From assembly GCF_003946605.1 (NCBI RefSeq), contig NZ_RHOQ01000003.1, positions 124,001-188,000 of the forward strand: a DNA stretch of 64,000 nt. Reading direction: 5' to 3'. The number at the start of each line of letters is the position of its first letter. Position 1 is the first letter of the stretch. The notes beneath the pieces are model-generated. The model was given only the letters and a program-made list of their open reading frames with translations, was not told where the DNA came from and searched no databases. Positions 24,769-33,390 of this stretch are shown piece by piece. The translations under genes and the position numbers were made by a program. The DNA is from Companilactobacillus baiquanensis (GTDB lineage Bacteria > Bacillota > Bacilli > Lactobacillales > Lactobacillaceae).

Positions 24769-26271
24769 ATGAAACGAAATGTGATCGCAGTTGATTTAGG
24801 TGCAAGTTCAGGAAGAATAATTTCAGCATCTTTAAAAGATGGAAAAATGGAACTGAAAGAACAGTTCCGTTTTTCTAATCAACCGATAGAATTGACCGAT
24901 TCTCTATATTGGGATTATTTAAAAATATTCCAAGAAATCAAATACGGATTGATGATCGCCCAACGTGACCTCAAAAAAATTGATAGTCTAAGTGTTGACA
25001 CTTGGGGTGTTGATTATGGACTACTAGGACGCGATGGGAAGATGCTTTTAACTCCTCATAGTTATCGTGATACACGAACAGAAGAGTTTGAAAATAAACT
25101 TTATGAAAAACTTACGCCTAAAGAATTGTTTGCTTTAACTGGTGTACAACCTAATTTAATTAATTCTAACTTCCAATTATTTGCGGATATGAACTTACAT
25201 CCATATCTAAAAGACGAAGTTGCTAATATCATGTTTATGCCTAACTTGGTAGAGTATTTCTTCAGTGGAGTTAAATCTAATGAATTTACAATTGCTTCAA
25301 CGAGTGGACTCTTAGATGGAGTCAGCCGTGATTTGAGTGATGATGTCTTCAATCGTTTAGGATTTAAGAAAGAATGGTTTGGAGATATACAACATGGTGG
25401 ACATGTTCTTGGTAATGTATTGCCAGATATTGCCAAAGAAGTACATTTGGATTCTGACATTAAAGTTATCGACGGAATTGGGCATGATACAGGTGCCGCA
25501 GTTTATTCGTTACCTATTTCAAATCAGGAAGCTAAAAATGTTGCCTTTATCAGTTGTGGTACTTGGTCGATCGTTGGTCAGCAAACTGATAAACCAGTTG
25601 TAACTGAACAAGCTTTTGAAGCTGGTTTAACTAATGAGGGATGTTTTGACGGTGGAAATCGTCTACTTCAAAATATCACTGGATTATGGATAGTCCAGGA
25701 GCTTCAAAAAGAATGGTCATTTGAAGGCGAAATGGTTGAATTCAGTAAGATGGTTGATGAAGCTGAAGATGCTGAACATATTGGTAGTTATATAAATCCA
25801 AATGATCCATTATTTGCTACACCAAGTAATATGGAAGAAAAAATCATTAAGTTCTTAAAAGAAACAAATCAAAAACTTCCTAATTCACGTGGTGAATTGC
25901 TACAAATCGTATTTGAAAGTTTAGCTTTAAGCTATCGTGATACGATCAATAATCTTGAAAGTATTACTAATGAAGAAATTAAACGAATTTATATGTTTGG
26001 AGGTGGGATCAAAAATAGGTTGCTTGTACAATTAACGGCTAATTTCTGTAAGAAAGAAATTCAAACCGGACCAACTGAGGCCAGTGTTACAGGTAACGTA
26101 CTAGCTCAATTTAAAGCACTTGGATATTTCAAAGATGATGCAGAACGTTTAAGCATCGTTAAGAGTTCTTTTGACACTAGAATAATAACCCCACAAGCTA
26201 TGGATTCAGATGAATTAAATAGTCGAATCGACGGTTTTACAAAAATCTTGAAGAAAGAAATTGTTAATTAG
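24769..26271 (+). CDS. fucK: L-fuculokinase (rhamnulokinase-like FGGY kinase)
   Basis: Phosphorylates L-fuculose to L-fuculose-1-phosphate with ATP. The 500-residue FGGY-family kinase has the N-terminal phosphate loop VDLGASSGRI, sugar-binding Trp/Asp in SVDTWGVDYGLL, the HDTGAAV catalytic Asp region, ISCGTWSIVG, and the RhaB-type block NITGLWIVQELQKEW, then the ATP motif YMFGGGIKNRLLVQLTAN. By motif it belongs to the RhaB branch, which serves fucose in many Firmicutes; the neighbours decide here. ATG 24769 was preferred over 24754, which has no ribosome site. Confidence 0.9.
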   Translation: MKRNVIAVDLGASSGRIISASLKDGKMELKEQFRFSNQPIELTDSLYWDYLKIFQEIKYGLMIAQRDLKKIDSLSVDTWGVDYGLLGRDGKMLLTPHSYRDTRTEEFENKLYEKLTPKELFALTGVQPNLINSNFQLFADMNLHPYLKDEVANIMFMPNLVEYFFSGVKSNEFTIASTSGLLDGVSRDLSDDVFNRLGFKKEWFGDIQHGGHVLGNVLPDIAKEVHLDSDIKVIDGIGHDTGAAVYSLPISNQEAKNVAFISCGTWSIVGQQTDKPVVTEQAFEAGLTNEGCFDGGNRLLQNITGLWIVQELQKEWSFEGEMVEFSKMVDEAEDAEHIGSYINPNDPLFATPSNMEEKIIKFLKETNQKLPNSRGELLQIVFESLALSYRDTINNLESITNEEIKRIYMFGGGIKNRLLVQLTANFCKKEIQTGPTEASVTGNVLAQFKALGYFKDDAERLSIVKSSFDTRIITPQAMDSDELNSRIDGFTKILKKEIVN

Positions 26272-26284
26272 AGGGGGTTAAATC

Positions 26285-27625
26285 ATGGAAGAAGTCCAAG
26301 ATACAGAAAAGAAAATCAAAACAGCTCCAATAGTTTACGTCTTTGCTATTCTTGGTGGATTTGCCGGATTACTTTATGGTTATGATTCAGGTGCTATTTC
26401 ATTGGCACTTCCATCAATTACTAGTGCATTCGGCTTGAATGCTGCAGAAAAAGGGCTAGTTGTAAGTTTCCTTTTGTTCGGTGCTTTACCATCGATCGTT
26501 GTCTTTACGGCACTAGAGAAAAAAATTGAACGGCGAAATGTTTTGATCGTTGGAGGTATCGTCTTTATTATTGGTAGTATTATGTCGGCCATGGCTGGAT
26601 CAACAGCATTCTTAATGTTTGCCAGATTGGTTCTAGGTGTAGCTGCAGGTATTGCTAATATGTACGGATTGATTTATTTATCAGAATTAGCTCCTAAAAA
26701 TATTCGTGGTTTAATGTCATCGCTTTATCAGTTAAGTGTTAACATCGGTATCTTAGGTGCATACGGTGTAGGTGCTTATAACCTTGAAAATAACGCTTGG
26801 CGCTGGACTCTAGGACTTGGAGTTGTTCCAGCTGTTATCTTTACTGTTGGTATGATGTGCAGTCCTCAAAGTCCACGTTGGCTTATCAGAGATGGACAAG
26901 TTGATAAAGCTAGAAAAGTTTTAAAGAAAGTTCGTGTTACAAATGAAGAAGTTGAAGGCGAAATTGTTGATATTCAAAACAGCTTAAAGACTAAAGAAGC
27001 TGGTTTGGGTGAATTATTTGGTAAGTTTAGACCAGTATTGACTTTACTATTCGTCTTAACAGCTTTCCAAGTATTTACAGGTATCAATGCTGCTGTTTAC
27101 TATGCACCAGAGATTTTCCATAACTTAGGATTAGCACATGCAAGTATTATTGCTGACTTTGGTGTTGGTGCAGCGTTAGTTATTTCAACTTTAGTATCAT
27201 TGCCATTCATTGACCGCTTAGGTCGTAAGAAACTGCTCGAAATTAGTTTAGGTGGACAAGTATTACCTGCCATTGCCATGTGTATTTGGTCAGATAATGC
27301 TACAATCGCTGTTATTTCGATCTTCCTATATGTATTTATGTTTGGTTTTGGTTTAGGACCTGTTTTCTGGTCATATGTTCCAGAAATTCTTCCTCTAAAA
27401 GCCAGAGCATTGGGAATGGGTGTTATCACCTTTACACAATACTTATTTAACGCTTTATTCTCACTAGTTTTCCCAATTATTTTGGAAGCTATCGGAATTA
27501 ACATTTTCTACTTCTTTGCTGCCTTATCACTATTTGCTGTTTGGTACATTCATAAGTATGTGCTTGAAACAAAAGGTAAGTCACTTGAAGAAATTGAATC
27601 ATATTGGGAACACAAGGAGGCTTAA
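26285..27625 (+). CDS. Sugar porter family MFS transporter (probable L-fucose uptake)
   Basis: A 446-residue, 12-span carrier of the sugar porter (SP) family, like XylE/AraE. Visible signatures: GGFAGLLYGYDSGAI in span 1, SELAPKNIRGLMSSLYQL after span 4, SPQSPRWLI before the central loop, QVFTGINAAVYYAP in span 7, RLGRKKLLE between 8 and 9, and VPEILPLKARALGMG. It is not FucP, which belongs to the FHS family. Its place inside the fuc operon, 13 bp after fucK, suggests proton-coupled L-fucose uptake. Ribosome site GAGGGGG. Confidence 0.88.
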   Translation: MEEVQDTEKKIKTAPIVYVFAILGGFAGLLYGYDSGAISLALPSITSAFGLNAAEKGLVVSFLLFGALPSIVVFTALEKKIERRNVLIVGGIVFIIGSIMSAMAGSTAFLMFARLVLGVAAGIANMYGLIYLSELAPKNIRGLMSSLYQLSVNIGILGAYGVGAYNLENNAWRWTLGLGVVPAVIFTVGMMCSPQSPRWLIRDGQVDKARKVLKKVRVTNEEVEGEIVDIQNSLKTKEAGLGELFGKFRPVLTLLFVLTAFQVFTGINAAVYYAPEIFHNLGLAHASIIADFGVGAALVISTLVSLPFIDRLGRKKLLEISLGGQVLPAIAMCIWSDNATIAVISIFLYVFMFGFGLGPVFWSYVPEILPLKARALGMGVITFTQYLFNALFSLVFPIILEAIGINIFYFFAALSLFAVWYIHKYVLETKGKSLEEIESYWEHKEA

Positions 27626-27628
27626 AAT

Positions 27629-28060
27629 ATGTTAAATAATATTCCTAAAGAATTATCTCCAGAACTTGTTAAATGTCTTATGGAAATGGGACATGGAGAT
27701 GAGATCCTTTTAGCTGATGGAAACTATCCAGCTTTGACAAATAACGATCGTGTTATTCGTGCCGATGGATTAGGTGTACCAACGCTATTGGAAGGAATTC
27801 TTAAATTAATGCCACTTGATACTTATTCAGACTATCAAGCCATTTTAATGGAAACTGTCGAAGGTGATCCTCGTCCAGATATTTGGGACACATATAAAAA
27901 GGATATTGGAGATGCCTTTCCTAAATACAATATTAAAACTATTGAAAGACAGAATTTTTACAAGTATTCTAAGGGATGCTTTGCAATTATTCAAACCGGT
28001 GAAACAGCTCTATATGGAAACTTGATCCTTAAAAAAGGTGTAGTAATTCCAAAAGATTAA
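27629..28060 (+). CDS. fucU: L-fucose mutarotase
   Basis: A 143-residue protein of the RbsD/FucU family that interconverts alpha- and beta-L-fucose so that fucI has its preferred anomer. Family blocks: LVKCLMEMGHGDEILLADGNYPA with the catalytic His, RADGLGVPTLLEGIL, and a C-terminal RQNFYKYSKGCFAIIQTGETALYGNLILKKGV. Length equals E. coli FucU (140 aa), and the His in MGHGDE is present. It starts 3 bp after the transporter, with AAGGAGG in the overlap region. Last gene of the operon. Confidence 0.93.
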   Translation: MLNNIPKELSPELVKCLMEMGHGDEILLADGNYPALTNNDRVIRADGLGVPTLLEGILKLMPLDTYSDYQAILMETVEGDPRPDIWDTYKKDIGDAFPKYNIKTIERQNFYKYSKGCFAIIQTGETALYGNLILKKGVVIPKD

Positions 28061-28089
28061 TAAATTTGCATAATTTGCTTTCTACATAT

Positions 28090-28122
28090 GAGGACACGAC
28101 GGAAAACGTGTCCTCTTTTTTT
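28090..28122 (+). terminator. Terminator of the fuc operon
   Basis: GAGGACACG (28090-28098) pairs perfectly with CGTGTCCTC (28107-28115), followed by seven T residues. Confidence 0.9.
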
Positions 28123-28214
28123 GTTGTCAGATTGTCAAATATGCGGAAATATTTAATTTGGCATAAAATGCTTAATTACTGACGTTAGTTAGTTGTTTTT
28201 AACAATAAAAATTC

Positions 28215-28242
28215 TTGAAAAAAGATGAAAATAATATATTTA
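28215..28242 (+). promoter_or_regulatory. Possible promoter of the dlt leader RNA
   Basis: TTGAAA (28215-28220), 16-bp spacer, TATTTA (28237-28242). It places a transcript start near 28249, exactly where the structured region begins. Confidence 0.4.
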
Positions 28243-28247
28243 AAGAG

Positions 28248-28580
28248 TTGCCGTTTCGCCAATAAGCTTGAAACAGGCAAATATTTAGATAGAATTATTC
28301 TTGTCGATGTTGCTAGACGCGGGGAATACCTTTGTCTAGGTGTTTGTCTGCAGCACGATAATTCAAAGAATGATTTACAGAAAATAATCTGTTTAATATC
28401 GAACTAGGGATTTATAAACCCAATTTGGGTGGGGCAATAAAAGATTTACCTCAATAAAATAATATTAAATTATTTGTTTAAACAAATAACGATAAAATCC
28501 CTAGAGAGACTAAGAATGCGTCAAAAACCGCAAAATTAATTTACAAAAAAGGTCTCTTTTACAAGAGGCCTTTTTATTAT
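28248..28580 (+). ncRNA. Structured, apparently noncoding RNA region upstream of dltX
   Basis: This 330-bp stretch holds no convincing gene but many paired segments. TTGCC-GTTTC pairs with GAAAC-A-GGCAA (28248-28280). GAATTAT (28292) pairs with ATAATTC (28358), enclosing CTAGAC/GTCTAG (28313/28334). ACAGA pairs with TCTGT (28377/28388). CTAGGGATTT (28404-28413) pairs perfectly with AAATCCCTAG (28495-28504), closing a junction that contains ACCCA-ATT-TGGGT and the palindrome TTATTTGTTTAAACAAATAA (28470-28489). It ends in a terminator-like hairpin, AAAAGGTCTC...GAGGCCTTTT (28549-28575). AGAGAC at 28505-28510 could pair with GTCTCT in that hairpin, as an antiterminator would. Family not recognised. 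Confidence 0.5.
28549..28580 (+). terminator. Terminator/attenuator hairpin before dltX
   Basis: AAAAGGTCTC and GAGGCCTTTT pair with one G:U around a short A/T loop, followed by T-rich DNA. It either ends the upstream RNA or acts as an attenuator for dltXABCD. Confidence 0.65.
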
Positions 28581-28687
28581 AATGATTATAAATCAGGTGA
28601 ATAAATCGATTTCTACTTGATTAAGATCTATATATTTTGAATGGTTAGATAGTTTTTACGAAAGGATTCTCCGAAGAGGTGTAGATT

Positions 28688-28837
28688 ATGAAAAATAATT
28701 TATTTATTTTTTTAAAAAAGCCAGCTACGATCTTCGTTATTAAAACTGTTGCTTATTTCGTAATTTTCATAGTGCTTTTGTACATCTATGGATATAGCGG
28801 GGTCGGATCTGCCAAGTTTATTTATAACGAATTCTAG
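28688..28837 (+). CDS. dltX: DltX, small membrane protein of teichoic acid D-alanylation
   Basis: A 49-residue protein easily missed because of its size. It starts MKNNLFIFLKKPATIFVIKT, has one membrane span and ends in the invariant FIYNEF motif of DltX. DltX is needed with DltABCD for D-alanyl transfer to teichoic acids; its C-terminal motif is thought to carry the D-Ala across to the outside. GAGGTG stands 6 bases before ATG 28688, and dltA starts 20 bp downstream, the standard Firmicute order. Confidence 0.92.
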   Translation: MKNNLFIFLKKPATIFVIKTVAYFVIFIVLLYIYGYSGVGSAKFIYNEF

Positions 28838-28857
28838 CAAGAAAGAAGGGGAAACAC

Positions 28858-30378
28858 ATGAACAAATTAGTTGAAAGAATCACTAAAACAGCTATAACAA
28901 ATCCTCATGGGATCTGTTATCAAAACGGTTCTGAAAAAAGAACCTATCAAGAATTGATCGAAGAGTCAGATCGAATCGCTAATCTTTTACAAGAAAAATT
29001 TCTTCCTAAGAAAAGTCCCATCATAATCTACGGTGGTCAGCAATTTGAAATGTTGGTAATGTTCCTGGGTGCAATAAAAGCTGGACATCCCTACATTCCT
29101 GTTGATGACGCCTCAGACCCATCGAGAATCATTCAAATTAACTCAGTTGCACATCCAGTATTAGTTCTAAATTGGAGTGAGGTTGATAATTTTCATATCG
29201 ATACTCCGATTATTACTAAAGCAGAAATAGAAAATGCTTTGAATTCCGAAGATGATATTTATGATTCTGCTTTAAGTATTGGTGATGATGATAATTTCTA
29301 TATTATTTTCACTTCCGGAACTACTGGTACTCCTAAAGGTGTTCAGATTACTACTCATAATTTATTAGACTTTGTCGACTGGGCTTGCGCAGAGTTCGAC
29401 TATGATAATAATCGCAAAATAATGTTACAAGCACCGTTCTCCTTTGACCTGTCTGTTTTTAGTATTTATCCAGGTCTAGTAAGTGGATCAACTTTAGATG
29501 TAGTTGATAAAGATACAACAAAGAATTTTGGTAAATTAGAAAAGGCTATTTTAGACTCCAACTTTGATACTTGGATATCTACACCATCATTTTTTGAAAT
29601 GTGTCTGCTATTTAGAAATTTTGATCATGAACATGTCCAAAATCTTCATAAGTTTATCTTTTGTGGGGAAGAGTTAACTCATGCCACAGCACAAAAGCTA
29701 CTTAAAAGATTTCCTAAGGCTAAGCTCTATAACACATATGGTCCAACCGAAAATACGGTTGCTATAACCTCAGTTCAGATAACACCAGAAACCTTAGTAA
29801 AATATGATCGTTTGCCAATTGGTTATTTAAAGGGCAACATGCATCATTTCTTAGATAATGCGGTAAATGATGCCAATGGTTATCAAACTGGTGAATTGAT
29901 GGTTAGTGGCCCGGATGTTTCTAAAGGTTACTTAAATAATCCACAACAAACAAAACGTGCTTTTGAAGAGATTGACGATAGAATTTACTATCATACCGGT
30001 GATATGGTCAATGAATCGCAAGACGGCATGCTCTTTTATAAAGGACGGACTGATTTTCAAATCAAAATGCATGGTTATCGAATTGAACTTGAAGAGATCG
30101 ACTCGTTGTTAGGTAATCTGGCTCAAGTTAAACAATCCTGTACCGTGCCGCTTTACAACAATAAGAAACAAGTCAGCAAGATAATCGCTAATATTGTTTT
30201 GGAAAATCAGTTTAAAGAACTTGATCAACGAGAACTCAACATTCAAATTAAAGACGAATTAAGAAAGACGACAATGGAGTACATGATTCCAAATGTATTG
30301 CAATTTGTTGAAGATCTACCAATTAGCAGCAATGGGAAAATTGATCGTAAGGCTTTGATGGGCGAAGTTAATGCATAA
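28858..30378 (+). CDS. dltA: D-alanine--[D-alanyl carrier protein] ligase
   Basis: Activates D-alanine with ATP and loads it on the DltC phosphopantetheine arm in the cytoplasm. A 506-residue ANL-family adenylating enzyme: P-loop-like IIFTSGTTGTPKGVQ, NTYGPTENTVAI, YHTGDMV, YKGRTDFQIKMHGYRIELEEI and the catalytic Lys in SSNGKIDRKALM, which is the usual DltA size and layout. Start 28858 has AGAAAGAAGGGG. Overlaps the dltB start by 8 bp, implying translational coupling. Confidence 0.96.
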   Translation: MNKLVERITKTAITNPHGICYQNGSEKRTYQELIEESDRIANLLQEKFLPKKSPIIIYGGQQFEMLVMFLGAIKAGHPYIPVDDASDPSRIIQINSVAHPVLVLNWSEVDNFHIDTPIITKAEIENALNSEDDIYDSALSIGDDDNFYIIFTSGTTGTPKGVQITTHNLLDFVDWACAEFDYDNNRKIMLQAPFSFDLSVFSIYPGLVSGSTLDVVDKDTTKNFGKLEKAILDSNFDTWISTPSFFEMCLLFRNFDHEHVQNLHKFIFCGEELTHATAQKLLKRFPKAKLYNTYGPTENTVAITSVQITPETLVKYDRLPIGYLKGNMHHFLDNAVNDANGYQTGELMVSGPDVSKGYLNNPQQTKRAFEEIDDRIYYHTGDMVNESQDGMLFYKGRTDFQIKMHGYRIELEEIDSLLGNLAQVKQSCTVPLYNNKKQVSKIIANIVLENQFKELDQRELNIQIKDELRKTTMEYMIPNVLQFVEDLPISSNGKIDRKALMGEVNA

Positions 30379-31591
30379 TATCACTCCATATAGTAGCCCC
30401 GCTTACTTTATTTACTTAACCGTATTACTACTTCCCATAATGATCGGATTGTTATTCGGCAAACGGTTCAAATGGTATGAAACCATTGCAACTTTGATTA
30501 TTTTGTCGATTACTTTCTTTGGAGATAAGTCACTGCAAGGTATTTCTCTTATTTTCTATATTTTATTTGAAATGTTGGTCATATTCTCGTATCTAAGGTA
30601 TCGCAGAAATAAAAATAATAAGAACAGCTTCTGGATCTTTACATTATCAGTTGTTCTTGCAATTGTCCCATTAGTATTTGTAAAAATTGATCCACTAATA
30701 AAAAATCCTACAATCTCTTTATTTGGTTTTCTAGGTATCAGTTATTTAACCTTCAAATCAGTTGAGATGATCATGGAAATTCGTGATGGTGCCATTAAAG
30801 AAGTTAAGGTGACAGAATTCTTGAGATTTATTCTCTTCTTCCCAACTATTTCTTCTGGACCAATCGATAGATTTCCCCGTTTTCAAAAGGATGTTTTAAA
30901 TATACCTAGTCGTGAAAAGTATTTAGGGATGTTAAAGAGTGGAACTAACAAGTTAATGCTCGGTTTGGTCTATAAATTCGTTCTAGGATACTTTTTTGGA
31001 ACGTTGTTATTGCCGAAAGTTTCAATTTTGGCTTTATCATATCGTGACCAAGCCCCACTAGGTATTTCATGGGCGTTATTAGCCTATATGTATGTTTACA
31101 GTATGTATTTATTCTTTGACTTTGCTGGATATTCACTTTTTGCTGTCGCAATTAGTAATTTCATGGGTGTTAATACTCCAATGAACTTTAAACGTCCATT
31201 CCAGTCAGTTAACATAAAAGACTTCTGGAATAGATGGCATATAACTTTATCATTTTGGTTCAGAGACTTCATTTACATGCGTTTGATGTTCTTCATGATG
31301 AAGAAAAAATTGATCAAGAGTCGAATCACAATGGCAAATGTTGGTTATTTAACATTATTTCTTATCATGGGATTTTGGCATGGTGAGACTTGGTACTACA
31401 TCGTCTATGGTATTTTCCATGCTACGGCGATGATCACTAATGATGCATGGCTAAGATATAAGAAAAAACATCGTAAACAGATCCCAAGTAATAAATTAAC
31501 TAAAGCATTCGCAATTTTTCTAACGTTCAATGTCGTATGTTTCAGTTTTCTGATTTTCTCAGGTTTCTTAAATACACTATGGTTCCAATAA
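30371..31591 (+). CDS. dltB: DltB, MBOAT-family D-alanyl transferase
   Basis: A 406-residue multi-span membrane protein of the MBOAT family that passes D-alanine from DltC through the membrane for transfer to lipoteichoic acid. Typical motifs: FLRFILFFPTISSGPIDRFPRF, KDFWNRWHITLSFWFRDF, and the catalytic His in FLIMGFWHGETWYYIVYG. About eleven hydrophobic segments. The start ATG 30371 lies within the dltA 3' end. Confidence 0.95.
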   Translation: MHNITPYSSPAYFIYLTVLLLPIMIGLLFGKRFKWYETIATLIILSITFFGDKSLQGISLIFYILFEMLVIFSYLRYRRNKNNKNSFWIFTLSVVLAIVPLVFVKIDPLIKNPTISLFGFLGISYLTFKSVEMIMEIRDGAIKEVKVTEFLRFILFFPTISSGPIDRFPRFQKDVLNIPSREKYLGMLKSGTNKLMLGLVYKFVLGYFFGTLLLPKVSILALSYRDQAPLGISWALLAYMYVYSMYLFFDFAGYSLFAVAISNFMGVNTPMNFKRPFQSVNIKDFWNRWHITLSFWFRDFIYMRLMFFMMKKKLIKSRITMANVGYLTLFLIMGFWHGETWYYIVYGIFHATAMITNDAWLRYKKKHRKQIPSNKLTKAFAIFLTFNVVCFSFLIFSGFLNTLWFQ

Positions 31592-31604
31592 AAGGAGAAC
31601 AATT

Positions 31605-31844
31605 ATGGACGAAAAAAAAGAAAAGATTATTAGTATTTTAAAAGATGTAACAGGTTTGGACAATGTCGGCAGTGATCCAGATGAAAATTTATTTGCTGAT
31701 GGTATTTTGGACTCAATGGCAACGGTTGAAGTACTCGTAACATTACAGGATGAATTTGGTATTCAAGTTCCAGTTTCAGAATTTGATCGTTCACAATGGT
31801 CAACAGTTAATAAAATCTCTGATCGTGTTACAGAATTGGAATAA
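31605..31844 (+). CDS. dltC: D-alanyl carrier protein
   Basis: A 79-residue acyl-carrier-type four-helix protein that accepts D-alanine as a thioester. The phosphopantetheine-attachment Ser is S37 in DGILDSMATVEVL. The typical acidic helices follow (QDEFGIQVPVSEFDRSQWSTVNKI). Ribosome site AAAGGAG before 31605. It sits between dltB and dltD as in other Firmicutes. Confidence 0.96.
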   Translation: MDEKKEKIISILKDVTGLDNVGSDPDENLFADGILDSMATVEVLVTLQDEFGIQVPVSEFDRSQWSTVNKISDRVTELE

Positions 31845-31847
31845 CCT

Positions 31848-33104
31848 ATGAAAAAAAAGTTGTGGATGACTTTTGGACCTGTAATAGTTGCTGCCATAGC
31901 CTTATTGGTACTTTTATGGACGCCCATCAAATTTAAAACAATTACACCGACAAAAATTGATCAGGCGTCTACCTCTTTAGATGTTCGTGTCTTAAAGGGA
32001 GAGGATGTAAAGAATGCGGCTGAAAAGGAAAACTACATTCCGATTATTGGATCATCTGAACTTTCCAGAATGGATCCATTTCATCCATCTTCGATGGCAC
32101 AAAAATATCACTGGAAAAATAAACCCTTCTTATTAGGTAATCCCGGAACAGCTTCATTAACCCAAGCATTCAACGTTAATGGGATGACTAATTTAAAGAA
32201 TAAAAAAGCGGTTTTTATCATTTCTCCGCAATGGTTCACTAAAAAAGGGATTAGAACGGATGCTTTTAAATATTTCCTATCACCAATGCAATTGAGTGGA
32301 TTTATTTTAAATTCTAATCACGGTAATAAAGAAATGAATGAATACGTTGCCCGTCGTGCAATTGATTTGGGAGTTAAAGAAGGACCGATTGAGAATCAAG
32401 CTCTTCAAAGAATTGCTAATGGACAAAAAATTACTGAAACTCAGCGTTTTTACGTCAAACATTTCACTAGAGCAAGCCTCGAAAGCCAAGATAATTTATT
32501 TGGAACAGCCTTTTTGAATGATCATCAAGAAAAAATAGATGAAGCAGCATCCAAACTTCCAGATGATTATGATTATAAGAAACTAAATAAATTAGCGGCT
32601 AAAATGGCAAAACAACATTCACATGAGAATGATTTACAAATTGGTGATTCATTTTATAAGAAGCAATTGATGAAACGAATCTATACATATAAGAATTCTC
32701 ATCGTCATGCTGATTATCTGCATTCACCTGAATATAATGATTTCCAAGCTCTACTGTACATGTTCAAGCAAAATCATGTTCAAGTAATGTTTGTTATTCA
32801 ACCGGTTAATGAAAAATGGGTTAAGTACACCGGTATGCCAAAGAGTGCCTTGATCAATTTTGATAAGAAGATAACTTATCAACTCAAATCTCAAGGTTTC
32901 AATGACATCGTTGATTTAACCAATGTTAAAAACAAAAACTATATTGCTGAAGATACTATTCATATGGGATGGCGTGGATGGTTAATGCTAGACAAGCATT
33001 TGAAGAATTTTTATAAGGATAAAAATGCCGATCCAAGTCAAACACAGTATCGAATGAACAATTATTTCTTAACCGACACATGGGCTAATAATACTAAATT
33101 TTAA
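31848..33104 (+). CDS. dltD: DltD, extracytoplasmic D-alanyl transfer protein
   Basis: A 418-residue protein with one N-terminal membrane anchor (residues 7-25) and an outside SGNH-like domain. The Ser is in PIIGSSELSRMDPFHPSS and the Asp-His pair in AEDTIHMGWRGWLMLD. It finishes D-alanine transfer to lipoteichoic acid, lowering surface negative charge and raising resistance to cationic peptides. Starts 3 bp after dltC and is followed by a 110-base structured 3' region ending in a terminator. Confidence 0.95.
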   Translation: MKKKLWMTFGPVIVAAIALLVLLWTPIKFKTITPTKIDQASTSLDVRVLKGEDVKNAAEKENYIPIIGSSELSRMDPFHPSSMAQKYHWKNKPFLLGNPGTASLTQAFNVNGMTNLKNKKAVFIISPQWFTKKGIRTDAFKYFLSPMQLSGFILNSNHGNKEMNEYVARRAIDLGVKEGPIENQALQRIANGQKITETQRFYVKHFTRASLESQDNLFGTAFLNDHQEKIDEAASKLPDDYDYKKLNKLAAKMAKQHSHENDLQIGDSFYKKQLMKRIYTYKNSHRHADYLHSPEYNDFQALLYMFKQNHVQVMFVIQPVNEKWVKYTGMPKSALINFDKKITYQLKSQGFNDIVDLTNVKNKNYIAEDTIHMGWRGWLMLDKHLKNFYKDKNADPSQTQYRMNNYFLTDTWANNTKF

Positions 33105-33216
33105 CTTCCCAAGCCTGGCAGGTAAGGGAAGTAAAGCCCGCAATAATTGGATACTGTGTTTCCCCTCAAGCAATGTATCCAGAAAAGTCTGTGACTAAGT
33201 CGCAGGCTTTTTTTAT
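33104..33216 (+). terminator. Structured 3' region and terminator of the dlt operon
   Basis: Three stems in a row: ACTTCCC/GGGAAGT (33104-33132) enclosing CCT-GGC-AGG; TGGATAC/GTATCCA (33148-33181); and AGTCTGTGAC-TAA-GTCGCAGGCT (33186-33208) with a long T-run, the actual terminator. The rest of 33217-33390 is A/T-rich and probably holds the next promoter (TTGATA near 33230). Confidence 0.75.
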
Positions 33217-33390
33217 CTCCATGAAGTTAATTTGATATAATTTAAGAATAATAAATAATATATTATTTTTATTTACATTTACGAAAGTATGTTATATGAT
33301 GTGTCTATAAAGTTAAATTCAGAAACCATAAAGAACCAAGATATTTTTTTGCTCAAGTATGTGAAAAAATTAACAAAAAGGAGAATTACA

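Noticed and set aside
22960..26271. First reading as an L-rhamnose operon (RhaB-like kinase, class II aldolase)
   Set aside because: The isomerase matches L-fucose isomerase motif by motif and a FucU mutarotase is present, so the pathway is L-fucose.
28225..28407. 60-codon ORF (MKIIYLKSCRFANK...) before the dlt operon
   Set aside because: No ribosome site before the ATG, it overlaps several strong RNA helices and its putative promoter, and the product resembles nothing known.
28405..28445. AAACCCAATTTGGGTGGGGCA resembling part of RNase P RNA
   Set aside because: None of the universal RNase P cores, such as GAGGAAAGTCC, is present in the surrounding sequence, so the likeness is superficial.
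33160..33190. Possible riboswitch before the acyl-CoA dehydrogenase gene
   Set aside because: The stems end in a terminator 175 bp before the gene and fit better as the dltD 3' end; no known aptamer core was seen.
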